Shown piece after piece: positions 1 to 6,811 of a stretch of DNA of 17,058 nucleotides. The stretch is from positions 1-17,058 of the forward strand of contig USQO01000043.1 of NCBI GenBank assembly GCA_900556845.1, in the 5' to 3' direction. The position numbers were made by a program, and so were the translations under genes. The notes under the pieces are model-generated. The model saw only the letters and a program-made list of their open reading frames with translations, had not been told where the DNA came from and did not search any database. Position 1 is the stretch's first letter. Each line of letters opens with the position of its first letter. The stretch is from an uncultured Bacteroides sp. (GTDB lineage: Bacteria; Bacteroidota; Bacteroidia; Bacteroidales; Bacteroidaceae).

Positions 1-1
1 G

Positions 2-73
2 AGGTTCCTGGCGGATTCGAACCGCCGTACACGGTTTTGCAGACCGCTGACTAAGCCACTCATCCAAGGAACC
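2..73 (-). tRNA. tRNA-Cys (GCA), copy 2 of a tandem pair
   Basis: Read on the minus strand, the segment folds as a cloverleaf. A 7-bp acceptor stem (GGTTCCT with AGGAACC) closes it, the anticodon stem GCGGT/ACCGT carries the loop CTGCAAA with anticodon GCA, and the T arm is GGCGG-TTCGAAT-CCGCC. The discriminator base is U, as expected for tRNA-Cys. The CCA end is not encoded, so it must be added by nucleotidyltransferase. It is identical to the copy at 97-168 and lies 23 nt downstream of it in the same transcript. It ends one base from the window edge. Confidence 0.96.
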
Positions 74-96
74 ATTTTAAATGGTTGTTATGTTTG

Positions 97-168
97 AGGT
101 TCCTGGCGGATTCGAACCGCCGTACACGGTTTTGCAGACCGCTGACTAAGCCACTCATCCAAGGAACC
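97..168 (-). tRNA. tRNA-Cys (GCA), copy 1 of a tandem pair
   Basis: This has the same cloverleaf as the downstream copy: 7-bp acceptor, GCA anticodon in the loop CTGCAAA, TTCGAAT T-loop and U discriminator. The bases following the gene are C-A-A-A, so CCA is not encoded. It is the promoter-proximal copy. A Bacteroidota-type promoter lies 38-67 bp upstream, and the two genes are presumably processed from one precursor. Confidence 0.96.
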
Positions 169-205
169 GAAGTTTAACTGCATCGTTGTTATCCGATTGC
201 GGTTG

Positions 206-235
206 CAAAGGTACAACTATTTTTTGAATCTGCAA
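206..235 (-). promoter_or_regulatory. Bacteroidota-type promoter for the tRNA-Cys pair
   Basis: On the minus strand TACCTTTG (206-213) is a full match to the Bacteroidota -7 consensus TAnnTTTG. A TTG (233-235) sits 19 bp upstream, where the -33 element belongs. The predicted start of transcription is near 199, giving a leader of about 30 nt before the first tRNA. It is called from consensus and spacing only. Confidence 0.6.
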
Positions 236-255
236 TACTTTGGGCAAAAAAAAAC

Positions 256-447
256 TCACTTTTTTTGTTCTTTCTTTTTACTTGCAGCCGAAGCGCAGTG
301 GCTGTTTTTAAGTGCACACTGGTCGCATCCGCTGCTACAGTTTAATTTGTTTTTATCTATATTGTTGAAATACAGGTAAATGCGTCTGCCTGCAAATATC
401 AGGCAGAACGCAACTACGATGAATACGATTATTTCTTGCAATCCCAT
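256..447 (-). CDS. FeoB-associated Cys-rich membrane protein
   Basis: This is a 63-residue protein with one N-terminal membrane helix (about residues 5-20, EIIVFIVVAFCLIFAG). A short basic stretch follows, then a Cys cluster with C37, C41, C44 and C51 (CxxxCxxC-x6-C), and a lysine-rich tail. Size, topology and cysteine pattern match the small FeoB-associated family that often follows feoB in Gram-positives and Bacteroidota. It starts 11 nt after the feoAB stop, so it is almost certainly co-transcribed with it. A role in ferrous-iron transport, perhaps as an accessory or metal/redox-sensing subunit, is inferred from position only; no reaction is established. A T-run follows the stop codon, but I see no hairpin. 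Confidence 0.85.
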   Translation of the reverse strand: MGLQEIIVFIVVAFCLIFAGRRIYLYFNNIDKNKLNCSSGCDQCALKNSHCASAASKKKEQKK

Positions 448-458
448 GTCTTATAGAT

Positions 459-2939
459 TTAGAAAATAAACTTTCCGACTTGATGAACAATGAAGGACAT
501 TATCCATGCCAGCGAGGTGGTATAGATGATGGTGAACAGAGGCCATTTCCAGTGGCCGGACTCTTGCTTGATAGCGGCAAGGGTAGCAATACACGGGAAA
601 TAGATAAGTACAAAAATCATATAGCTGTATGCTACCAGCGGAGTAATGGGCAGGCGTTCTTCCAGACTCACGTTGTCTGTATCGGTTTCATTGGTATATA
701 AAACGCCCAGTGTACTTACCACAAGTTCTTTTGCACCTACACCCGAAATCAGTCCGATGCCCAATTTCCAGTCGAACCCTAACGGTTCTATTACTGGCTC
801 AATGGCTTTGCCTATCTGTCCGATGTAGGAATTTTCCTGTTGCTGTGCAGTACTTTCATACGCTGTATGGTTGGGATAATATCCCAGGAACCAGATGATG
901 ATGGAAGCAATCATGATGATTCCGCCCATCTTTTGCAAATATTGGCGGCCTTTTTCCCACGTATGGCGTAAAATAGTCTTGGTAGTAGGCATACGGTAGG
1001 GAGGAAGTTCCATTACAAAGGGGGATTCATCACCTTTTACCAGAAACTTACTGAAAATTCGTGCCATGAGAATGGCCAGAAAAATACCGATGGCATAAAT
1101 GCTGAGTAGTACCAGACTGGCTTGTTTCTGGAAGAAAGCTCCTACCATAATAAGATAAACCGGCAGACGGGCACTGCACGACATAAGCGGATTGATGAGC
1201 ATGGTTATGAGGCGGCATTTGCGGTTCTCAATCATACGCGATGCCATGATGGCAGGTACGTTGCATCCGAATCCCATTATCAGCGGGATGAATGATTTTC
1301 CGTGCAGTCCCATCTTGTGCATGATTTTGTCCATGATGAATGCGGCGCGGGCCATGTATCCGGAGTCTTCCATGATGGAAATGAATAGGTAGAGCAGCAG
1401 GATATTGGGCAGAAAGACAATAACACCGCCTACACCACCGATGATTCCGTCTACCAGCATGTCTTTCAGTGCACCGTCGGGCATATAGGTTGCAATCATT
1501 TCGCCGCAGAAACCTACCAGCCATTCTATCCATGCCTGCGGGTAGGCTCCCAGGGTAAAGGTTCCCTCGAACATGATGTAGAGCAGAATGAAGAAAATGG
1601 GATATCCCCATATCCGGTGGGTTACGATATTGTCTACGATGCGTGTAAACTGTTCTGTATCTTGGTGATTGTCCACGTAGGTTTCTTTCAGGGCTCCCGA
1701 TATGAATCCGTATTTGGCATCGGTGATGGCCTGTTCGCAATCTTCGTTCATGATGGTACGGATGCGCTGGTTCTCTTCATCGCGCAAGCGTATGATTTCT
1801 GCATGGTTGGGCAGACTGCTGATTTCTTTTTCTTCTGTTTCCTTGTCGTTTTCCAGCAACTTGATGGCCAGATAGCGGGTGGAGTATTTCGAGCGAATGC
1901 TTTCGTTTTTTCCGATGGCTTTCTTTACGGCATCAATGCTTTTTTCCAGTTCAGGACCGTGGTTGATGTGGATGTGACGGATATAGCCGGAAGTGAGCGG
2001 ATCATTATCGTGGTCGTGGTCGCTGTCGTATTTATGGTCGGGCACATAGGTGTCGTGCCATTCACGGAATTCTTTCAGTATTTCGTTTTTTATCTCTTCT
2101 TTCTGTCCCGTAAAGTCGGCTCCTTCGTAAAGTCCGATAATTACGTGGAAGAGGTTCTCGATACCGTCACCTGTGCGACTAGTTGTAGGAACGATGGGAA
2201 CGCCTAACAGTTGGCTGAGGTGTGGGATGTCAAGTGTATTTCCGCTTTGCTTGAATGCATCGTACATATTGAGGGCTATCACCATGCGTACGTTCATGTC
2301 AATAAGCTGGGTAGTAAGATAGAGGTTACGCTCCAAATTAGTGGCATCAACTACATTGATAATGACATCCGGAGTTTTATCGATGATGTGTCGGCGCACG
2401 TAGATTTCTTCGGGAGAGTATGCCGAAAGGGAGTAAGTGCCTGGAAGGTCAACCAGACAGAACTGGTACCCTTGGAAGTTGAAAAAGCCTTCTTTGGCAT
2501 CAACGGTAACTCCGCTGTAGTTGCCTACATGTTCATGGGCTCCGGAAGCAATGTTGAACAGGGAAGTTTTTCCGCAGTTGGGATTTCCCACCAAAGCTAC
2601 GTTGATGGTGCGTCGTTTGCCACGCGCTATGGCTTTCATTTCAGATTCTGGTACGGGGATACTTTCGGTAATGGAACCGTGGAAGTTATCTTCATTTAAA
2701 TGCAGACGAGCTTCTTCTTCGCTGATTACTTCAATCATGTCTGCTTCCTGGCGGCGGAGGGAAATTTCGTATCCCATTATCTTGTATTTGATGGGATCGC
2801 GTAGGGGAGCGTTCAGTATTACTTCAACTTCTTTACCTTTGATAAATCCCATTTCTATGATACGGCGACGAAAACCACCATGGCCTAACACCTTGACTAT
2901 TATGCCTTTTTCTTTTGTCTTTAATTCTGAAAGTCGCAT
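459..2939 (-). CDS. feoB: FeoA-FeoB fusion, ferrous iron transporter
   Basis: This is an inner-membrane Fe(II) importer of 826 residues. Residues 1-75 are a FeoA SH3-like domain (RRRIIEMGFIKG..., GYEISLRRQEA). A linker leads to the FeoB G domain with G1 GNPNCGKTS (118-126), G2 GVTV (143-146), G3 DLPG (164-167) and G4 NMYD (224-227). A helical GDI-like region follows, and then the permease from about 440 onward, with GFGCNVPAIMASR (556-568), NPLMSCSARLP (583-593) and FPCIATLAA (781-789). Residues 301-327 are unusually rich in His and Asp. I chose ATG 2939. The longer frame begins at a TTG (2960) that lies inside the putative -7 promoter element, and FeoA homology begins at MRLSEL. The gene is divergent from tilS and followed after 11 nt by the Cys-rich peptide. 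No clear Fur box was found by eye. Confidence 0.97.
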   Translation of the reverse strand: MRLSELKTKEKGIIVKVLGHGGFRRRIIEMGFIKGKEVEVILNAPLRDPIKYKIMGYEISLRRQEADMIEVISEEEARLHLNEDNFHGSITESIPVPESEMKAIARGKRRTINVALVGNPNCGKTSLFNIASGAHEHVGNYSGVTVDAKEGFFNFQGYQFCLVDLPGTYSLSAYSPEEIYVRRHIIDKTPDVIINVVDATNLERNLYLTTQLIDMNVRMVIALNMYDAFKQSGNTLDIPHLSQLLGVPIVPTTSRTGDGIENLFHVIIGLYEGADFTGQKEEIKNEILKEFREWHDTYVPDHKYDSDHDHDNDPLTSGYIRHIHINHGPELEKSIDAVKKAIGKNESIRSKYSTRYLAIKLLENDKETEEKEISSLPNHAEIIRLRDEENQRIRTIMNEDCEQAITDAKYGFISGALKETYVDNHQDTEQFTRIVDNIVTHRIWGYPIFFILLYIMFEGTFTLGAYPQAWIEWLVGFCGEMIATYMPDGALKDMLVDGIIGGVGGVIVFLPNILLLYLFISIMEDSGYMARAAFIMDKIMHKMGLHGKSFIPLIMGFGCNVPAIMASRMIENRKCRLITMLINPLMSCSARLPVYLIMVGAFFQKQASLVLLSIYAIGIFLAILMARIFSKFLVKGDESPFVMELPPYRMPTTKTILRHTWEKGRQYLQKMGGIIMIASIIIWFLGYYPNHTAYESTAQQQENSYIGQIGKAIEPVIEPLGFDWKLGIGLISGVGAKELVVSTLGVLYTNETDTDNVSLEERLPITPLVAYSYMIFVLIYFPCIATLAAIKQESGHWKWPLFTIIYTTSLAWIMSFIVHQVGKFIF

Positions 2940-2957
2940 TTTTTCTGATATTTTGTG

Positions 2958-2988
2958 CAAAGATATATTTTTGGTATAAACCAGCCAA
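2958..2988 (-). promoter_or_regulatory. Bacteroidota-type promoter for feoAB
   Basis: Minus-strand TATCTTTG (2958-2965) fits TAnnTTTG exactly, with TTG (2986-2988) 20 bp upstream as the -33 element. Transcription would begin around 2950, leaving a leader of only about 10 nt before ATG 2939. This element overlaps the TTG at 2960, which argues against TTG as the start codon. Confidence 0.55.
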
Positions 2989-3026
2989 GTATTTAGAATG
3001 TTTTTAAATAAAGAAAAATTTGGAGG

Positions 3027-3070
3027 GCAGTACTGCTTTTATTTTCTTTGCTTTTGTAACGCAGTGTAAC
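3027..3070. repeat. Palindrome and short direct repeat between feoAB and tilS
   Basis: GCAGTACTGC (3027-3036) is a perfect 10-bp palindrome. Twenty bases on, GTAAC-GCAGT-GTAAC (3056-3070) repeats GTAAC at a 10-bp period and contains the palindrome's GCAGT half. The block lies between the two divergent promoters, about 40-120 bp from each. It could be an operator, but sequences this short also arise by chance. Confidence 0.25.
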
Positions 3071-3108
3071 ATACTTGTTAATTTGAAATCAGAAAACTGC
3101 ATTTTCTG

Positions 3109-3140
3109 TTTGTCACTACTCTGGGCTTTACGTATATTTG
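3109..3140 (+). promoter_or_regulatory. Bacteroidota-type promoter for tilS-cobUTS
   Basis: TTTG (3109-3112), 20 bp, TATATTTG (3133-3140) is a full match to the -33/-7 consensus. The -7 box ends only 4 bases before the tilS ATG (3145), so the transcript would start at or within a few nucleotides of the start codon. It is the only consensus promoter I see ahead of the four-gene operon. Confidence 0.65.
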
Positions 3141-3144
3141 TGAT

Positions 3145-4425
3145 ATGTTTAAGAATAAGATAAATAGATATATTACAGAAAAAGGACTTTTTGGCTTGAC
3201 AGACAAGGTTCTTGTGGCTTTGAGTGGTGGGGCTGATTCGGTAGCACTGTTGCGGGTTTTGCTGCAGTTGGGATACCGTTGTGAGGCTGCACATTGCAAT
3301 TTCCATTTGCGGGGTGCGGAGTCCGACCGTGATGAGGCTTTTGTAGTTCGTTTGTGCGAAACGCTGCGCGTTCCTTTACATAAAGTGGATTTTCAGACAA
3401 AGGAGTATGCTGCGGAGAGAGGTATTTCCATAGAAATGGCAGCGCGGGAATTGCGGTACGCGTGGTTCGAGTCGTTACTGCCTGTTTGTGGGGCCCGTGT
3501 GATAGCAGTGGCGCACCATCGGGACGATAGTGTGGAGACATTTCTGTTGAATCTGGTGCGTGGTACTGGTATTAAAGGCTTGAGAGGGATTGCAGCTGTA
3601 AATGGTCGGGTAGTCCGGCCTATGCTGGGGGTAAGCAGAGCGGATATTCTGGATTATCTGGAAGCACTGCAGCAAGATTATGTGACAGACAGTACGAATC
3701 TGGTGGATGAATATATGCGAAACAAAATCAGGCTGAATGTATTGCCATTGTTGCGTGAACTGAATCCGTCAGTCGATGATACATTGGCCGAAACGGCAAT
3801 GCGCTTGTCGGATACATCGGTCGTCTATCGGCAAGCCATGCATGAGGCAGCGCAGCGTGTCAGAAAGGAGAACAGCATTTCGATAGCCGGATTGCTGGCG
3901 GAGGTTGCACCGCAGGCTTTGCTATATGAGTTGTTGTATCCACTAGGGTTCAATTCGGCCCAAGTGGGTGAGGTCTTTCGGTCTTTGCAAGCCGAGTCGG
4001 GACGCCGCTTTCTTTCGAAAGAATGGGAATTACTGAAAGACCGTGATTTTTTATTGCTGCGTCCGGTGGGAGGTGAGTGTCCGGTGCCTGAGTTGCTTGT
4101 GCAGGAGGCTGATAAGGATAGTGTGGAAATAGAAAAGGATAATCGGATTGCTTTTCTGGATGCTGATACGGTGATGCAGCCGCTGGTATTGCGAAAGTGG
4201 CAGTCTGGCGATGCTTTTGTTCCTTTTGGTATGAAAGGTAAAAAAAGCGTGCGCAATTATTTGAAAGACAGAAAAAAAACATTGTTCGAAAAAGAGAGTC
4301 AATATGTGGTGTGCAATGTTTCCGGTGAAGTTGTCTGGCTGGTGAACGAGCGGATAGACGATCGCTTCAAAGTGACCGGGAAAACGCAGCGTGTATTGTT
4401 TTTACGTATAAAGAATCAGATATGA
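3145..4425 (+). CDS. tilS: tRNA(Ile)-lysidine synthetase TilS
   Basis: This cytoplasmic ATP-dependent enzyme attaches lysine to C34 of the CAU-anticodon tRNA-Ile, making lysidine so that AUA is read as Ile and not Met. It has 426 residues, normal for the family. The PP-loop ATPase signature SGGADS is at 27-32, followed by HCNFHLRGAESDRDE and AVAHHRDDSVETFLLNLVRGTG, both typical of the N-type ATPase core. The C-terminal substrate-binding TilS_C domain is visible from about residue 350 (LRKWQSGDAFVPFGMKGKKSVRNYLKD). The start is fixed by homology (MFKNKINRYI...) and by the promoter immediately upstream. The last codon overlaps the cobU start by ATGA, so the two are likely translationally coupled. 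Confidence 0.97.
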   Translation: MFKNKINRYITEKGLFGLTDKVLVALSGGADSVALLRVLLQLGYRCEAAHCNFHLRGAESDRDEAFVVRLCETLRVPLHKVDFQTKEYAAERGISIEMAARELRYAWFESLLPVCGARVIAVAHHRDDSVETFLLNLVRGTGIKGLRGIAAVNGRVVRPMLGVSRADILDYLEALQQDYVTDSTNLVDEYMRNKIRLNVLPLLRELNPSVDDTLAETAMRLSDTSVVYRQAMHEAAQRVRKENSISIAGLLAEVAPQALLYELLYPLGFNSAQVGEVFRSLQAESGRRFLSKEWELLKDRDFLLLRPVGGECPVPELLVQEADKDSVEIEKDNRIAFLDADTVMQPLVLRKWQSGDAFVPFGMKGKKSVRNYLKDRKKTLFEKESQYVVCNVSGEVVWLVNERIDDRFKVTGKTQRVLFLRIKNQI

Positions 4426-4931
4426 AGAAAGTGATATTGATAACCGGAGGAGCACGTTCCGGAAAAAGTTCGTATGCCGAGCAGATGGCTTTGCAGTTGT
4501 CGGCTCATCCGGTTTATATGGCTACAGCCCGTATTTGGGATGATGAATTCCGTGAACGCGTATGCAAGCATCAGGAACGGAGAGGACCGGAGTGGACCAA
4601 CATAGAAGAAGAAAAGACACTGAGTGTGCATAATGTGGCTGGCAGAGTTGTGCTGATAGACTGTGTTACGCTGTGGTGTACCAATTTCTTTTTTGATATG
4701 GATGCCGATGTACAGGCATCACTGGCAGCGGTGAAACGTGAGTTTGATGCTTTCACGGCGCAGGATGCTGTCTTCATTTTTGTCACGAATGAAATCGGTT
4801 GTGGTGCTGTATCCGAAAATCAGATTCAGCGAAAGTTTACGGATATGCAGGGATGGATGAATCAGTATATTGCTGCTCATGCAGATGAGGTATTTTGGAT
4901 GGTATCCGGCATTCCGGTAAAGGTGAAATAA
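4422..4931 (+). CDS. cobU: Adenosylcobinamide kinase / adenosylcobinamide-phosphate guanylyltransferase
   Basis: This bifunctional enzyme of cobalamin nucleotide-loop assembly phosphorylates adenosylcobinamide and then transfers GMP to give adenosylcobinamide-GDP, the substrate of CobS. The 169-residue length is close to the roughly 180 of Salmonella CobU. The P-loop GGARSGKS is at residues 9-16. CKHQERRG contains His50, which corresponds to the guanylylated His46 of Salmonella CobU. DCVTLWCTN and TNEIGCGAVSEN are further family motifs. The gene starts inside the tilS stop (ATGA overlap) and is followed by cobT after 23 nt, so it is the first cobalamin gene of the operon. Confidence 0.95.
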   Translation: MKKVILITGGARSGKSSYAEQMALQLSAHPVYMATARIWDDEFRERVCKHQERRGPEWTNIEEEKTLSVHNVAGRVVLIDCVTLWCTNFFFDMDADVQASLAAVKREFDAFTAQDAVFIFVTNEIGCGAVSENQIQRKFTDMQGWMNQYIAAHADEVFWMVSGIPVKVK

Positions 4932-4954
4932 GAAGTATTAATACGATTGGAAAT

Positions 4955-5992
4955 ATGATACATTTTAGTGTGAATCGTCCGGATGAAACAATCCGCAGAG
5001 ATTTGATGGAGAAAATTGACAATCTGACTAAACCGAAAGGCTCATTGGGCAGACTGGAGCAACTGGCTTTACAGATGGGGTGGATTCAGCAGTCTTTAAA
5101 TCCATGTCTGCGGCATCCGTATAACATTTTATTTGCTGCTGACCATGGCATAGTGGAAGAGGGAGTGAGCAAATCGCCCAAGGAGATAACCTGGCAGCAG
5201 ATGAGTAATTTTATCCACGGTGGAGCCGGGATAAATTTTCTGTGCAGACAGCATGGATTCGAGTTGTTGCTGGTGGATGCAGGGGTTGATTATGATTTGC
5301 CTTATGAAAAAGGGATTGTGAATTGCAGTGTAGGCAAAGGGACCCGTAGTTTTCTGAAAGGTCCTGCCATGACGGCAGAAGAATGTGAGTTGTGCCTTGA
5401 ACGGGGGGCTTCTGTTGTAGAAGAGGTGTATCGTAAAGGATGCAATGTGGTAAGTTTTGGTGAAATGGGCATCGGGAATACCTCGGCTTCTTCCGTGTGG
5501 ATGCATCTGTTTACGGAAATTCCTTTGGCACAGTGTGTAGGTACAGGAAGCGGACTGGATGATGCTGGGGTCCGGCATAAGCTGGAAGTCTTGCAGCAGG
5601 CGGTGGCAAATTACACAGGCGACTATACTCCACGGAATATTATGGCATGGTTTGGTGGATTCGAGATGGTAATGGCTGTGGGTGGTATGCTCAAGGCAGC
5701 CGAGTTGGGGATGATTATTCTGGTAGATGGTTTCATTATGACCAACTGTATACTGGCTGCCTCTCGTCTCTATCCACATGTTTTGGATTATGCTATCTTT
5801 GGACATCAGGGTGATGAAGCAGGCCACAAATTGGTATTGGATTATCTGGGAGTGAAAGGATTGCTGAACCTAGGCTTGCGACTGGGTGAAGGATCGGGAG
5901 CTGTTTGCGCTTTTCCGATTCTGAAATCGGCAGAATTGATGTTGCAGGAGATGGATAATTTTGCCAATGCGTCCATTACTAAATATTTTTGA
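4955..5992 (+). CDS. cobT: Nicotinate-nucleotide--dimethylbenzimidazole phosphoribosyltransferase
   Basis: CobT makes alpha-ribazole-5'-phosphate from nicotinate mononucleotide and a lower-ligand base such as 5,6-dimethylbenzimidazole or another benzimidazole/purine. It has 345 residues; Salmonella CobT has 356. Hallmarks include LTKPKGSLGRLEQLA, FAADHGIVEEGVS, FGEMGIGNTSASS and GEGSGA near the end; the Glu of that motif (residue 312) corresponds to the catalytic Glu317. The open frame extends upstream to ATG 4895 inside cobU. I prefer ATG 4955, where family-like sequence (MIHFSVNRPDETIRRDL) begins and only a 23-nt gap to cobU remains. The stop is one base before the cobS ATG. Confidence 0.95.
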   Translation: MIHFSVNRPDETIRRDLMEKIDNLTKPKGSLGRLEQLALQMGWIQQSLNPCLRHPYNILFAADHGIVEEGVSKSPKEITWQQMSNFIHGGAGINFLCRQHGFELLLVDAGVDYDLPYEKGIVNCSVGKGTRSFLKGPAMTAEECELCLERGASVVEEVYRKGCNVVSFGEMGIGNTSASSVWMHLFTEIPLAQCVGTGSGLDDAGVRHKLEVLQQAVANYTGDYTPRNIMAWFGGFEMVMAVGGMLKAAELGMIILVDGFIMTNCILAASRLYPHVLDYAIFGHQGDEAGHKLVLDYLGVKGLLNLGLRLGEGSGAVCAFPILKSAELMLQEMDNFANASITKYF

Positions 5993-5993
5993 T

Positions 5994-6737
5994 ATGCGAT
6001 TGTTGGCAGCATTGATTTTTTTTACCCGTTTGCCTTTATGGCGCTGGGTAGAGGTCCCTGCCGGATATTATAAACGGGTAGTGGAGTGTTGGCCTTTTAT
6101 CGGATGGCTTACAGGGGGTGTTATGGCCTTGGTATTGTATAGTGCCTCATACATATTCCCGGCTTATGTAGCAGTATTGCTGGCTATTTTGGCACGAATA
6201 CTGCTTACGGGTGCCTTGCACGAAGATGGCTTTGCCGATTTTTGTGATGGATTTGGTGGGGGAACTTCGCGTGAAAGGATTCTTGCCATTATGAAGGATT
6301 CACATATCGGTACGTATGGTGTGCTGGGGTTAGTTCTGTATTTTTTGCTTCTGTCACAGGTCCTGGCTGCTTTTACGCCATCAGTTGCCGCTTGTCTGGT
6401 ATGGACCGGTGATGTGTGGGCTAAGTGTTGCAGTGCACAGCTTATCAATTTTCTGCCTTATGCCAGGAAAGAAGAAGAGGCCAAGGCGAAGGTCGTTTAC
6501 GAGCGTATGCCGATACCTGCCATTGCAGGTGTGGCTTTAAATGGGCTGGTTGTTTTGGCATTATTGTATGGGTTGACGGGAAATTTTCTGGCAGCAGCTC
6601 TTGCTCCTCTTGTAGTGACAGGACTGATGATACGTTATTTGAGAAAAAAAATACAGGGGTATACAGGTGATTGCTGTGGAGCTCTGTTTCTTTTATCGGA
6701 GTTTTCATTTTATTTGACTGCTTTATGTATGCAGTAA
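5994..6737 (+). CDS. cobS: Adenosylcobinamide-GDP ribazoletransferase (cobalamin synthase)
   Basis: This integral inner-membrane enzyme joins adenosylcobinamide-GDP with alpha-ribazole (phosphate) to complete the nucleotide loop of cobalamin. It is a 247-residue multi-helix protein, the same length as E. coli CobS. It opens with the characteristic FFTRLPL and carries the Mg-binding motif HEDGFADFCDGFGGG (residues 76-90), followed by KDSHIGTYGVLGL. The frame could begin at TTG 5961 or ATG 5967 within cobT. ATG 5994, one base after the cobT stop, gives the standard length and N-terminus. It is the last gene of the tilS operon. cobC (alpha-ribazole phosphatase), often nearby in other genomes, is absent here. 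Confidence 0.95.
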   Translation: MRLLAALIFFTRLPLWRWVEVPAGYYKRVVECWPFIGWLTGGVMALVLYSASYIFPAYVAVLLAILARILLTGALHEDGFADFCDGFGGGTSRERILAIMKDSHIGTYGVLGLVLYFLLLSQVLAAFTPSVAACLVWTGDVWAKCCSAQLINFLPYARKEEEAKAKVVYERMPIPAIAGVALNGLVVLALLYGLTGNFLAAALAPLVVTGLMIRYLRKKIQGYTGDCCGALFLLSEFSFYLTALCMQ

Positions 6738-6740
6738 AAA

Positions 6741-6791
6741 AAGAAGGCGAATCCGCCGGTCAACTATATGTTGGGGTGGGTTCGCCTTCTT
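6741..6791. terminator. Hairpin terminator between convergent cobS and the TPR gene
   Basis: Arms 6741-6757 and 6775-6791 form a 17-bp stem (11 perfect bp, AAGAAGGCGAA/TTCGCCTTCTT, then 6 more including G-U pairs). An inner CAAC/GTTG stem sits in the loop. On the minus strand the stem is followed by a T-run (complement of 6735-6740), so it should end the dnaN-to-TPR unit well. On the plus strand the trailing T content is weak, so termination after cobS is less certain. Confidence 0.8.
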
Positions 6792-6811
6792 GCATTATTA
6801 TCAGCTGTCTG

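Noticed and set aside
1228..1740. 170-residue minus-strand frame inside feoAB
   Set aside because: It is a frame-shifted shadow of the FeoB permease region, rich in His and Arg, with no promoter or domain. The real frame is intact, so it is not evidence of a frameshift.
1617..2207. 196-residue open frame on the plus strand
   Set aside because: It lies fully antisense to feoAB. Its sequence is hydrophobic and valine/phenylalanine-rich, as expected from the complement of that gene, with no recognisable family.
2940..3144. Fur box or cobalamin riboswitch
   Set aside because: No GATAATGATTATC-like 19-mer and no B12-box-like conserved core could be seen by eye. There is also no leader long enough for a riboswitch ahead of tilS.
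3004..3306. 100-residue minus-strand frame across the feoAB-tilS gap
   Set aside because: It runs antisense into tilS and overlaps its promoter. It has no family resemblance and a biased composition. The interval is better explained by divergent promoters.
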